This document shows, piece by piece, positions 54,854 to 64,000 of a stretch of 64,000 bases of DNA. Under the pieces are notes generated by a model. That model had not been told where the DNA came from. It searched no databases and saw nothing but the letters and a program-made list of their open reading frames with translations. Within the stretch, counting starts at the first letter, position 1, and every line of letters begins with the position of its first letter. Position numbers and translations under genes: made by a program. The stretch lies in the NCBI GenBank assembly GCA_963210315.1, contig OY723249.1:2046569-2110568 (forward strand), read 5' to 3'. The DNA is from Rhynchopus euleeides. Taxonomy: Eukaryota; Euglenozoa; Diplonemea; Diplonemida; Diplonemidae.

Positions 54854-57800
54854 ATGTCTCGACACTGGGTTGCCCTGCTGCCACGCCGTGCCCCGCCACA
54901 GCAGGCCCGCGCCCCACCCGCGGGAGACGCCAACCCGCGCCGGTTCTTCTCCGGCAGGGCAGCCGGGGCCAGCCCCTCGCGGGATGCGGCGGGGTGGGGC
55001 GGTTGGGCGCAGGGCGCGGCTGCTGCCAACACCAACACCAACACCACCACCACCACCACCCCTCAACCCACCCATGGCGCTGCCGACACACATGCACTGA
55101 CAGTATGGCGGCACCCCAGGGATGGCAGTGGTGTGGAGCTGCTGTGGGTCGAACCACCCCCCTCTGCGGGTGACAGCATCATCCCTGCACCCCCACCCCC
55201 CGCTGGCAGGGGGAGGCCCTGCCTGAACCCCGGAGGGCCTGGATTGCACCCCACAAGGGGGGGCGGCGGCCCCTCGGCAGTGCCTCCAGCCCCGGAGAAC
55301 CCAATGCAACCCCCGTCTGCCCCGGCCGGACGGAGGAGGCGGGATGGAAGTTTTTTGACAACACCCCCGGGGGGGGCCTCCCTGGCAGGGAGAGCCTCTC
55401 AGGCACCCGCAGCGACACCACCCCGGCCCCCACTCCTTCCGTCGGAGGTGCATGGCAGATCCGACCCTGCCTCCCATTGGCTCCCGTCTGCCGGAGGGAC
55501 ACCTGCAGCGGATGCGCTTCTTCTGCAGAGCATATCACACCCTGACGCGGCGCTGCGGCATCTCCCCAATGCGTCTTGGGGGGGGGTGGCTGAGTTTCTT
55601 ACAGAGCTGGCTGGGGTGGCGGGGAGTGGTGCGGCGGGAGGGTGGGTGGATCCTCTCCACGACGCGGTGGGGTCGGTGCTGAACAGGATGGAGGGTGGGG
55701 CCGCCCTGCCCCCCGCCGCCTTCCTGCGCCTCTTCCGGGCCCTCCAGCTCTGCGGAGATGCCTTCGGGGTGCCCCTCCTCCGGCAGCAGCGCGCGGCAAT
55801 CTCCTGCCTCTGCCGCTTCCTCCTCAGCCCCGGGGAGGGTGGGGTCGGCGCCCCCCTCTCCAGCCCCGAGACCTTCGAGGCATCTGCCGTGTCCGCCGCA
55901 GCACTGCGTGGCATGGCCCTGCCCATCCCCGAGGTGATCACCGCAGCCATCTCCCCGACAGACTCTGCGGCGAGGAGGCTGCAGGCTGGGATGCGCGATG
56001 CCACCACCCCCCTCCTCTGGGGGTCCCTCCCGCCGCGGAGCATCGTTGACATCCTCTGCCGCAGCACAGACCCCCCGGTTAGCCGCGTGTTTGTCACAGC
56101 CGCTCTCCTGGGTAGGGGGCAAATCAGGGAACCTAACGGAGAAACCCCCCCTCCGATGCCTCTTGCAGATATGGCGCGCCTCCTCCCGTGGGTGGGGCAG
56201 CCCAGCGGGTCGCACGCCAGCCAGGAGCAGAGGGGGAGGATCGGAGAGCGCCTCGAGGAAACGCTCCTCCACGAGCTGTCCTCCCTGCGGAAATCTCACG
56301 GGGCGCGCTTCCGCATCGAGCCCCGCGTGGGGGATCACCTCGCCGCCGCGCTGACCTGCTGCGCCTTGTCTGCTATTCCGATCCCCAGGGGCGGTTCTGC
56401 TTCCGAGGGGGGCGGGGGGGTTTTAGACAGCTTCCTCGAGAGGGCTGTGGGGCACCGCGGGTCCGCGAGGTGGCTTTCCCTCGCCCTGCCGCACCACCCC
56501 GCCCCGGGGGGTCTCGGCGGGGAGCGGAACCCACGCCTCGCAAAGCTGTGGTCGCAGGGCATCTCGGAGCTGTGCTTCACCCAACTCACCTGGGTTGCGC
56601 GCATCACACACCACACCCCGGTGCACGGCGACATACTCCGCAGCCTTGAGTCGCGCCTCCCCTCTGCGAGCGACGAAACTCTCCTCAGGGGGGCGGATCT
56701 GCTGTCAATGCGCCTCCCCCGCCACCCCGGAGGAGATGGCGCCGCGGAGGGGAGCCGCGCCCTCATCACGCGCTGCGCCGCCTCCATCGCTTTGGAGCTT
56801 GTCCGGAGAAACCCGGTGTGGGAGTGCCACCGCATCGCAACCCGCAGCGAATTCGCCCGGCTCGTCACCCTCCTCGACAGCAGGGTTGTCAACTCCCGCG
56901 TCTCCTCCGTCATGACCAGCTGGGGGCTCGCCTCCGTGGCCCACATGCCTGCCTCTGGAGTGCCCCCTCTCCTCCACGCCTTCCGCGCCACAGGGCACCC
57001 CACGGAGGAGCTGGAAAGGAGGCTCGTTGAGATGCACACCCCGGCGGCTCTTGCCTCCCCGAAGGGCTGCGCCGCAGCCGCGCGGCTCTGCCGGCGCTTC
57101 TCGGAGGCTGCCGAGGTGGAGTTTCTCCGGGCGCTGCTGGCGGAGCCGGAGGCGCTGCGGAGGGCGGGGTGGCGCGACCCGGGGAATCTGGCGTTTCTCC
57201 TGGAGAGGCTCCACGCGTTTGGCCTGGACAGCACAGAGCTGCTGCGGGTGGCGGTGCCGCACATCCGGGATGCTGTGGAGGCTGCGCTGCAGCCGGCGCG
57301 GCAAAAAACCCCACCCGCCCTCCGCGTCGAACGCATCCTCCACTTCGCTGCAGCGGCTCTCCACGCCGGGGGGGGTGACTCCGACGCCTCCGCTGCCGCA
57401 GCCCCCCTCGCCAGACCCGCCCTCCTGTGGGCCCTGCAGAACGCAAAATCACTCCCCGTCGCGGATGTGCCGCACGCGATGTCCCTCCTCTCCGCACCGC
57501 TCAACAAGGCCCGCCTCGACTCCCCAGTCCTCCGCTCCCTCCTATCGGAGCGCCTCGCTGTGCTCTGCAGGCGCTACACCGCGGCAGGCCTACCGGGTGG
57601 CATCCCTGCCGCCGCCACAGCGCTGTCAGCTCTCGCCTCCCTCGGCCCACCCCACACCCAGGCTCCGGAGGCGCTGGGGCTAGCTGTGGGTGCCGCGCGG
57701 ATGGCGGCGGACAGCGCGAGGTTTGCCGACACCGCCTCTCCCGTCATCACCCTCCTGGTGGTGCTGCAGCAGCAGCAGCACGCCCCGGCGGCAGCTGTGC

Positions 57801-58624
57801 TGCCGCTGGAGGAGCATACAGCGGAGCTGATGGACAGCGTTGCGGATGAGATCCTGTGGAGGTTCCTCCCGGAGCTGTCCTGTGCGGACCTTTCCTACGC
57901 AGCGCGGGTCTTCTCGCGCCCGGTGCGTGGATTTGCCCTACCCCCGACACTCTTCTGGTGTATCGCGGAGGAGGCGACACACCGCCTGGCGGAGTTCTCC
58001 CACGCAGATCTGCACCGCTGCTTCGTCGGGGTGGTGCGGGCGAGGCCCCCGCCTGCGGCGAGCCTCATTGCTTTTTACGATGCGGTTGCCGGGGCGCTGC
58101 CCGTGGCATCTGTGGCGCCGGCGCACCTCGCGGAGCTGTGCGACTGCATCGCCCTCTCGGAGTCCACCCAATGGAGCCCTGAGGATATCCTGGCGCTGGA
58201 GGGGCGCTGCCTGGAGGAGGTGTTTGGCTGCGGCGGGAGGGGCGCAGCCCCTCTCGGCGTTGCGGTGCAGGTGGTGAGCGCGGGGGTGTGCGTCCCCCAA
58301 GGGCTGGCGAGGGTTTCACCCTTCGCGAGCTCCCTCACGGCGGAGCAGCTGCTGAAGGTGGCGCGCGGGGTGGCCACCAGGGGGCTCCCCTGGGAGCCCA
58401 ACGAGGCCCTGTGCGCAGCCCTGGAGGCCAGGCTGCAGACAGGGGCTGTGGTGCCCTGCGGTGTCGGGGGCGCTTCCGTAGTGGTGGCGGCAGGGTTGTC
58501 GGAGAGGGAGGTCGGGTGGCTGGCTGGGGCGGCCGAGTGTGCTGTGGGTGGCTCTGCGGAAAGGCTGCGCGGTGTTGTGGGTGTGCTGCGTGGCTCGGGG
58601 GGTCTGCCCGGCACTGATAGGTGA
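54854..58624 (+). CDS. Second large helical-repeat protein, probably mitochondrial
   Basis: 1256 residues in one open frame. The frame is open back to 54587, but the upstream part has no ATG before 54854, and the start MSRHWVALLPRRAPPQQARA is Arg-rich and acid-free like a mitochondrial presequence. Residues about 60-220 are Pro/Gly-rich and disordered. The rest is helix pairs, for example LSCADLSYAARVFSRP, LAEFSHADLHRCFVGVVRA and VAPAHLAELCDCIALSES, resembling FASTK/OPR-type RNA-binding repeats of organelles. No RAP or nuclease domain is seen. A 57-nt segment 56112-56168 (GTAGG...TTGCAG) could be an in-frame intron; removal would join AALL to DMARLLPW. Its GTAGG donor is atypical here, so I leave it in. 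The protein is paralogous in style, not in visible sequence, to the one at 38779-42030. Confidence 0.62.
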   Translation: MSRHWVALLPRRAPPQQARAPPAGDANPRRFFSGRAAGASPSRDAAGWGGWAQGAAAANTNTNTTTTTTPQPTHGAADTHALTVWRHPRDGSGVELLWVEPPPSAGDSIIPAPPPPAGRGRPCLNPGGPGLHPTRGGGGPSAVPPAPENPMQPPSAPAGRRRRDGSFLTTPPGGASLAGRASQAPAATPPRPPLLPSEVHGRSDPASHWLPSAGGTPAADALLLQSISHPDAALRHLPNASWGGVAEFLTELAGVAGSGAAGGWVDPLHDAVGSVLNRMEGGAALPPAAFLRLFRALQLCGDAFGVPLLRQQRAAISCLCRFLLSPGEGGVGAPLSSPETFEASAVSAAALRGMALPIPEVITAAISPTDSAARRLQAGMRDATTPLLWGSLPPRSIVDILCRSTDPPVSRVFVTAALLGRGQIREPNGETPPPMPLADMARLLPWVGQPSGSHASQEQRGRIGERLEETLLHELSSLRKSHGARFRIEPRVGDHLAAALTCCALSAIPIPRGGSASEGGGGVLDSFLERAVGHRGSARWLSLALPHHPAPGGLGGERNPRLAKLWSQGISELCFTQLTWVARITHHTPVHGDILRSLESRLPSASDETLLRGADLLSMRLPRHPGGDGAAEGSRALITRCAASIALELVRRNPVWECHRIATRSEFARLVTLLDSRVVNSRVSSVMTSWGLASVAHMPASGVPPLLHAFRATGHPTEELERRLVEMHTPAALASPKGCAAAARLCRRFSEAAEVEFLRALLAEPEALRRAGWRDPGNLAFLLERLHAFGLDSTELLRVAVPHIRDAVEAALQPARQKTPPALRVERILHFAAAALHAGGGDSDASAAAAPLARPALLWALQNAKSLPVADVPHAMSLLSAPLNKARLDSPVLRSLLSERLAVLCRRYTAAGLPGGIPAAATALSALASLGPPHTQAPEALGLAVGAARMAADSARFADTASPVITLLVVLQQQQHAPAAAVLPLEEHTAELMDSVADEILWRFLPELSCADLSYAARVFSRPVRGFALPPTLFWCIAEEATHRLAEFSHADLHRCFVGVVRARPPPAASLIAFYDAVAGALPVASVAPAHLAELCDCIALSESTQWSPEDILALEGRCLEEVFGCGGRGAAPLGVAVQVVSAGVCVPQGLARVSPFASSLTAEQLLKVARGVATRGLPWEPNEALCAALEARLQTGAVVPCGVGGASVVVAAGLSEREVGWLAGAAECAVGGSAERLRGVVGVLRGSGGLPGTDR

Positions 58625-59120
58625 GACGGGGGGTGGGGTGGGGGGTGTGAGGGTTGCTGCTGCTTTCCGGTCGCATCCGAAGGGAGGGAGGCGGGTGTGT
58701 GTGTGTGTGTGTTTAGAAGGGTGGGTCGTGTGGTGGTTGTGGCACCACTCTCCTGCTGGAGGCGTGTGTGGTGTGGAGGGGAAACACGACGCGCACCGGG
58801 AGCCCGCCATGTGGCGTCTTACATCGAACGAGCTTGCTCTGATTCTGGTTCAAGGCGGCAGTTGTGTCGCTGCTTCGGTTGAGGGTATCGTGGCCCTGGG
58901 CTTGCGTTCTTTGCTGGGACGAAAGGTGCTGCTTGCTCGGGGAGTATCCGGCTCGCATTTTTTGCATTTGAAGAGGTTGCAGTTGCCGACAGCATAGAAG
59001 CGCATGCAGCGGAAGTGACTGGCAGCATCAACGTATCGTTTTTTTTCACGTTTGCACCAGATTGGCTTTGGGTGGATGCCATTGCCTGTTCCTGAGCCCA
59101 GCCACCCATCGCCCCTGCAG
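58625..59120. promoter_or_regulatory. Spacer and acceptor of the GRDP-like gene
   Basis: No gene seen. A (GT)n tract lies at 58695-58712. CGCCCCTGCAG ends at 59120, 25 nt before the next ATG with no intervening ATG, and is a good spliced-leader acceptor. Confidence 0.45.
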
Positions 59121-59145
59121 CCGTGATATCTGAACCCTTTCAACC

Positions 59146-60105
59146 ATGGGGAACTGTGCTGCAAACCAGCGTGTGAAGTTCACATGCCCCATCGCAGCCA
59201 CCGTCACGTGGTACCACCAGCTGCTGGAGGAGGTGGCGCGGCGGAACATTACGGTCAAGCAGGCAGCCGACGCCACTGAACGGTACCGCGAAACGCTGCG
59301 GGGGGGGCTCAGCAACACCGTCACCGGCCATCTGACGGAGCCCCACAAGCAGGCCGTGCGCGGCATGTCGGACGAAGAACTCCTGACGGTGTTCATCATC
59401 TCTGTGCACAAGCTGCGCCCTGTATACTTCGACACCCGTGCAAACATGAAACCGGGACAGTTCGGGTTCGAACTGGCCGCCATGGTGTGCCGGCAGATCG
59501 ACACTGGCAAAAAGATGGTCGAGGCCATTCCTGCCCCCCTGGATGAAGCCACGGTGAAGCGGCTGGTGTTCCGTTACCAGAAGTTCCTGCTGCTGTCCGC
59601 GAAGCATCCTAAGAAGGTGGTGGTTCCGACGCTGGGCATCGATTTGGTGTGGCACGCACACATGCAGCACGCAGCCAGCTACTGCAAGACAACGCGGAAG
59701 ATGCGCGGCACTGTGCTGGACCACAACGACGACATTCCCAAGGAGGACCTGGAACGCAACCGCACCGAGACACGTGACATGTGGAATAAGAAGTATGGCA
59801 AGGGCTACGACAACCACGGCCCAGGCATGGTCATTATTCCTGCGGCATGCGGGGCTGCCCACTGTGACTGCGGCGAGGGGGCAGCAGCAGCCTGTGCATG
59901 TGGGGACGCGGGCGGCGGTGGCTGTGGCGGTGGTGACGGTGGCGGTGGTGCCTGCGGCGGCGGCTGTGGTGGCGGCGGCTGCGGCGGTGGGGGCTGCGGA
60001 GGCGGGGGCGGTGGCGGTGGCGGTGGCGGTTGTGGTGGGGGCGGTTGCGGCGGTGGCGGGTGTGGCGGTGGGGGCGGTTGCGGTGGCGGCGGCTGTGGTG
60101 GGTGA
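59146..60105 (+). CDS. GRDP/DUF1399-like protein with acylation signal and Gly/Cys tail
   Basis: 319 residues, single exon. The N-terminus MGNCAANQ fits dual acylation: N-myristoylation of Gly2 and palmitoylation of Cys4, which would place it at a membrane. Residues about 15-215 match the glycine-rich-domain-protein family: paired helices (RLVFRYQKFLLLSAKHP) and the diagnostic LGIDLVWHAHMQHAASY, which corresponds to the WHxHM motif of DUF1399 proteins. Residues from about 232 are almost pure Gly and Cys (GGGGCGGG type), with one short CDCGEG/CACGDAG lead-in. Tails of this kind occur in plant GRDPs, where they are linked to stress and auxin responses; the biochemical function is unknown, and metal binding by the cysteines is a guess. 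There is no intron. The initiator follows a consensus acceptor by 25 nt. Confidence 0.82.
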   Translation: MGNCAANQRVKFTCPIAATVTWYHQLLEEVARRNITVKQAADATERYRETLRGGLSNTVTGHLTEPHKQAVRGMSDEELLTVFIISVHKLRPVYFDTRANMKPGQFGFELAAMVCRQIDTGKKMVEAIPAPLDEATVKRLVFRYQKFLLLSAKHPKKVVVPTLGIDLVWHAHMQHAASYCKTTRKMRGTVLDHNDDIPKEDLERNRTETRDMWNKKYGKGYDNHGPGMVIIPAACGAAHCDCGEGAAAACACGDAGGGGCGGGDGGGGACGGGCGGGGCGGGGCGGGGGGGGGGGCGGGGCGGGGCGGGGGCGGGGCGG

Positions 60106-60987
60106 GATCTGGCAGCCCTGCAAGAAGTGGCTGGGCGTTGTTCTGTCCTCTCCGGACGATCAGAACACACTGTGCCCTTGACAAACATGTCCCGCTTCGG
60201 CCAACATGCCGTGGATCCGCTTTACACATGGCAGTCCAGCAGTTCCTCTGTGTTTCATTTGTATTCTCCCATAACACCCTGCGGTATCTTTATAGGCACG
60301 CTCGCGCAGTGCCTGCTGTAGGTGTAAACAGTCGTTCCGTTATCACACCTTTGTTTGGAACGCGAACCACAACCAAACGTTTCCTATGGAGACCTTCGGG
60401 AGTGAAGAACAACCGACCCGCCTCACAAAGCAGGTGACAACGTGACGCAGTTCGACATCGGGTGAAGACCCCCTTAGGCGTATCTCCACTCCCACAGTTT
60501 TCTTTTGCATCCAGAATCATCAGCGCCGTTCTCGGACGGTTGTATCTCGATGTTTGGACGTCTTGTCTTTTTGGTTTTGTTATTGTTTTGCCCGAATGTC
60601 ATGTTCGAGGCACCCATTCCCAACATTCTCCTGATATGTCTCAGTTCAAGTGTGCCCTGATGAAGTACCGAGATATACGTCTGCCTGCAGCCGCGACTTC
60701 ATCGCTGCCGTTTGGTCAGATCAGGTTGTGACACTAGCTATGCACCTGATGTGATTAAGCGTTTGTGTCCTTAACTGCCCAAACCACTGGTCTATTCCCC
60801 ATGACTGTAGTCGTGCACAGTCCTGCATATCTGCCAAACAGAAACAGTCTTACGCCATGATTTTTCCTCACGCGAATTCAGAGAACATCGTTGACTGAAC
60901 GGTGTGTCTGTGAACGATAGGTTTGCGAGTAGCTTTTCTCAGGCGCCTGCAGATGCATGTCCATTGATCCACATCACCGCACCGCAG
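60106..60987. promoter_or_regulatory. Spacer and acceptor of SEC23
   Basis: No gene seen. CACCGCACCGCAG ends at 60987; the following 52 nt to the ATG at 61040 contain no other ATG. Confidence 0.45.
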
Positions 60988-61039
60988 GTGGGGAGGGGGC
61001 AAGGGTGCTGAGACCTGCAGAGTTGCAGAGGGCGTTGCG

Positions 61040-61250
61040 ATGCATCACCATCATCATCACCACCACCACCAAGGGCAGCAGCACCAGCACCAACACCAAC
61101 ACCAACACCAGCAGCAGCACCAACATCAGCACCAGCACCAACACCAACACCAGCACCAGCACCAACACCAACACCAGCAGCAGCACCAGCAGCAGCAGCA
61201 GCAGCAGCACCAACACCAGCAGCAGCACCACGACCCCCAACCCCAGCAGC
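61040..61250 (+). repeat. CAC/CAG-rich tract encoding a His/Gln extension of SEC23
   Basis: Interrupted CAT/CAC then CAACAC/CAGCAC/CAG repeats encode nine His after Met1, then HQ and QQQ runs. The tract is in frame with exon 1 and begins at the first ATG after the acceptor. Confidence 0.85.
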
Positions 61251-64000
61251 TCCAGCCACCCAAGAATCAGAAGCCCGAAGCAAAGTGGTCATGGACACAG
61301 TTTCCCGGGTCGCGCCTCGAGGTATGTACACGTTGGTCTACCTTCCGTCAGTGGATCATCGCAATTGCTCATGCACCACTGCATCCACAGGCCGCACGCA
61401 TGGTCGTGCCCCTCGCCTGCACATACGCACCCCTGCAAGAGATTGAGAACGGTGCACCGCCGCTGCAGTACGACCCGAAGGCGTGCCGCAACTGCAAGGG
61501 TGTGCTGAACCCCTTCTGCCAGTGCGACTTCCGCCTGTCCACATGGGTATGCCTGTCTGTCCACGCCAACCCTTGTTGCAGCGTGGCCCCAGCACGCCCA
61601 CACACCACCACCACGCCCCGCCCCACCCACAGCTGTGCCCACTGTGCGGCTCCGACAACAACTTCCCGCTCACGGTGAACGAGCAGCACCTGCCTTACGA
61701 GCTGCAGCAGCACTGCACCTCTGTCGAATACATCCTGCACAAGACACCGGTGCGCATGCCGCCCTTCTACCTCTTTGTCATCGACCTCTGTGTGGGCTAC
61801 GCCAACCCGGACGACATCAAAGAGCTGCGCGAGACGCTGCTGACAGCCGCAAAGGGTCTGCCGCAGGATGCGCTTGTGGGTGTCATCACCTTCGGCACTG
61901 CTGTCAGCGTGCATGAGATGCGCCCCAACAACGCCGGAGGCCTGCCCGCACGCACCTACAGCCTGAAGGGGTCGAAGGCGTACACCTCAGAGCAGGTGTC
62001 GCGCCTGCTGATGCTGAATGTGCCCAACATCAGCCCGAAGGACGACAAGCAGCTGACACACGCCCCGGGCAGCATTGCGAATACCTTCTTCGCACGCGCA
62101 GGGGATGTGCAGGAGTCGCTGGTGCAGCTCTTCACACAGCTCGACACCGACCCGTGGCCTGTGGCACGAGGGAGGCGTCAGAGGCGCTGCACGGGGGCTG
62201 CGCTGAGCGTTGCCTCGTCTCTTTCGGATCTCCTGTTCCCTGGCAGCGGGGGGCGTCTGATGCTGTTCCTGTCGGGGCCGTGCACAGAGGGCCCTGGTAT
62301 GTCACGGGTGGGGTGGGGGTGTGGTGTGTGTGGCTTGTTCGCATAAGTCGTGCGGTGCAGAGGGAAGAAGAGGCCAGCAGCCCCTTCCGCATTGCAGTGA
62401 TCCAGGAAGGCTGCAAAAGAGTCGAGTGGGGTGGTTCTGTCTCTGCCGGTGTTCTCTTGCCATGCGCCCCCCCCCCCCCCCCCCCCCCGCCCCAACAGGC
62501 ATGGTTGTCGACACCGACATGTCGATTGGGATCCGTGACCACGACGACATCAAAGACGACACCCCTGAAGCGAAGCACTGGACGAAGGGGCGCCAGTTCT
62601 ACGACCAGCTGTCCGCAAAGCTCGTGCGCAACGGGCACTGCGTCGATGCATTCCTGAACTCGCTGGACCAGGTTGGGTTTGCGGAGATGCGCAGCTGTGT
62701 CTCCCTCACAGGTGGGGCGTGCCTGCTCGCAGACCAGTACAGCAACGAGAAGTTCGTCGAGGCCTTCGACACGGTATGGCATCAGGGGGGGGCTGGCAAC
62801 TTGTCGGGTGGAAATGCAACGATGTGTGTGTGGGTGACCCCATCACACAGCTCTTGCCCCTGCCAATTCAAACGCCACACCTCTGCAAGCGCAGTGACAG
62901 TTTGCCGTGAACTACACACATCTCACTCGACACCCCGCTCCATCACAGTTCCTCACCCGCACTCACGGTGGCCATGCGTACAACGCGTCGCTGGAAGTGC
63001 AGTGCTCTGCAAACTGGAAGGTCACGGGCTGCACAGGGCCAGTGATCTCAGGTGCCAAGAAGACCTCCTCCGTGTCGGAGGACACAGAGGCCGGTGTCGG
63101 CGGCACCGCAGAGTGGCGGCTGCCCTCTGTCGACGCGACGACGCATCTCGCTTTCTACTTCGAGGCTGCAAACGTGCCGCAGCAGGTGCAGCAGAAGGCG
63201 GGCGGGTTCCGCTTCGTGCAGTTCACCACACGCTACCAGCACCACTCGGGGGGGACCCGCCTCCGCGTGACGACGCTGTGCCACCGCGTCGCTGACCCCA
63301 ACACCCGCATTGATGACTTTGTCACCTGCTTCGACCAGGAGACTGCTGCAGTGCTGATGGCACGCCTGGCAGTGCACAAGGCCGAGGATGGGCACATCTT
63401 CGACGTGCTGCGGTGGCTCGACGGCAACCTCATCCAGCTGGTGTCGCGGTTTTCGAAGTACCAGCGGGACGACCCCAAGTCGCTCGTCATGGCGCCGCAG
63501 ATGTCGATGTACCCGCAGTTCATGTTCCACCTCCGCAGGTCGCAGTTCCTGCAGACCTTCAACTCGTCGCCCGACGAGACGTGCTTCTTCCGCCTGTGGC
63601 TCGACAGGGAGAGCCCCGCCAGCGCGCTGATCATGATCCAGCCGGTGCTCTTCAGCTACGACGCAGAGCAGGGCGGGCCCCGCCCCTGCACCCTGGACTC
63701 CACCAGTGTGCAGGGCAACAACATCCTCGTCCTCGATACATACTTCGAGGTGGTTGTCCACTACGGCGAGGTCATCGTGTCGTGGCGCAATGCGAACTAC
63801 CATGTATGGCAGTGCCGGGTTGCTCAGGGAGGGGTGGGCGAAACAACCTGGCTGTTGGTTCATATCGGATGCCGTGGCATGCGCTGCCCTTCTCTTGTTG
63901 TGCTGCTCCTCACACCACACCCCTCATCAGGAAAACCCGGAGTACAAGCACTTCGCGGAGCTTCTCGAGCAGCCGAAGAAGGAGGCGCTGGAGCGTGTGC
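61040..64000 (+). CDS. SEC23: SEC23, COPII coat GTPase-activating subunit (5' part; gene runs off the window)
   Basis: Exons are 61040-61321, 61391-61546, 61633-62296, 62499-62773, 62949-63803 and 63931 to beyond 64000. Introns start GTATG; intron 3 is phase 1, the others phase 0. SEC23 pairs with SEC24 on the ER and activates Sar1 GTPase. Visible landmarks: KWSWTQFPGSRLE then AARMVVPLACTYAPL, the conserved N-terminus; the zinc finger with CRNC (exon 2) and CPLC (exon 3); the trunk/vWA-like domain (LYLFVIDLCVGYAN type), with VGVITFGT and GRLMLFLSGPCTEGPG; DQVGFAEMRSC; the beta-sandwich (RLRVTTLCHRV) and start of the helical domain; and the first part of the gelsolin-like domain (MYPQFMFHLRRSQFLQTFNSSPDET). 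The catalytic Arg finger lies past the window end. An 80-residue His/Gln-rich extension precedes the conserved start, unusual for the family. Confidence 0.95.

Noticed and set aside
56112..56168. 57-nt in-frame intron in the second helical-repeat gene
   Set aside because: It has a CAG acceptor, but the donor is GTAGG rather than GTATG, and the frame is open through it; kept as coding pending RNA data.
1..64000. tRNA, rRNA or snRNA genes
   Set aside because: I looked for GGTTCGA-type B boxes paired with A boxes and for long conserved rRNA segments and found none that fold convincingly by eye; a tRNAscan/Infernal run would settle it.

Overview
This 64 kb window looks like nuclear DNA of a GC-rich protist. 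Four features point to Euglenozoa, most plausibly a diplonemid. (1) Every recognisable gene, and the retrotransposon, lies on the + strand over 53 kb. (2) Each start codon has an upstream pyrimidine-rich AG of the kind used as a spliced-leader acceptor, often only 22-25 nt away. (3) Cis introns are short (42-248 nt), almost all begin GTATG and end CAG, and most are phase 0. (4) The retroelement has the gag - tyrosine recombinase - RT/RNase H order known from kinetoplastid VIPER elements. The species assignment is an inference.

Layout. 1-11.0 kb is gene-free and holds one copy each of a Mutator-like (2549-3401) and a hAT-like (7538-8730) non-autonomous transposon. 11.1-20.9 kb has a secreted saposin/canopy-like protein, a 1768-residue TPR plus multi-IQ protein, and a class III (GABA-type) aminotransferase. 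20.9-28.8 kb is gene-poor and ends with the second Mutator-like copy (27465-28317). 28.8-32.8 kb encodes a DPP8/9-type prolyl dipeptidase with a large histidine-rich insert. 32.8-38.7 kb is a repeat nest: the second hAT-like copy (34125-35316) and an AT-rich foldback element with 47-bp terminal inverted repeats (35800-37553). 38.8-44.6 kb has a helical-repeat, probably mitochondrial, protein and a trypsin-fold pseudoprotease fused to armadillo repeats. 44.9-49.5 kb is the VIPER-like element. 49.7-52.8 kb is a six-exon ubiquitin-like/transmembrane protein. 54.9-58.6 kb is a second helical-repeat protein. 59.1-60.1 kb is a GRDP/DUF1399-type protein with an acylation signal and a Gly/Cys tail. 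From 61.0 kb to the window end is the 5' part of SEC23.

The genes do not form an obvious pathway, as expected for euglenozoan gene strings. They cover vesicle traffic (SEC23), peptide trimming (DPP), amino-acid metabolism (aminotransferase), a cytoskeletal or calmodulin scaffold (IQ protein) and probable organellar RNA metabolism (two helical-repeat proteins). The most unusual parts are the VIPER-like element, a 60-bp hairpin cassette shared by two transposon families with different termini, and the pseudoprotease-armadillo fusion.
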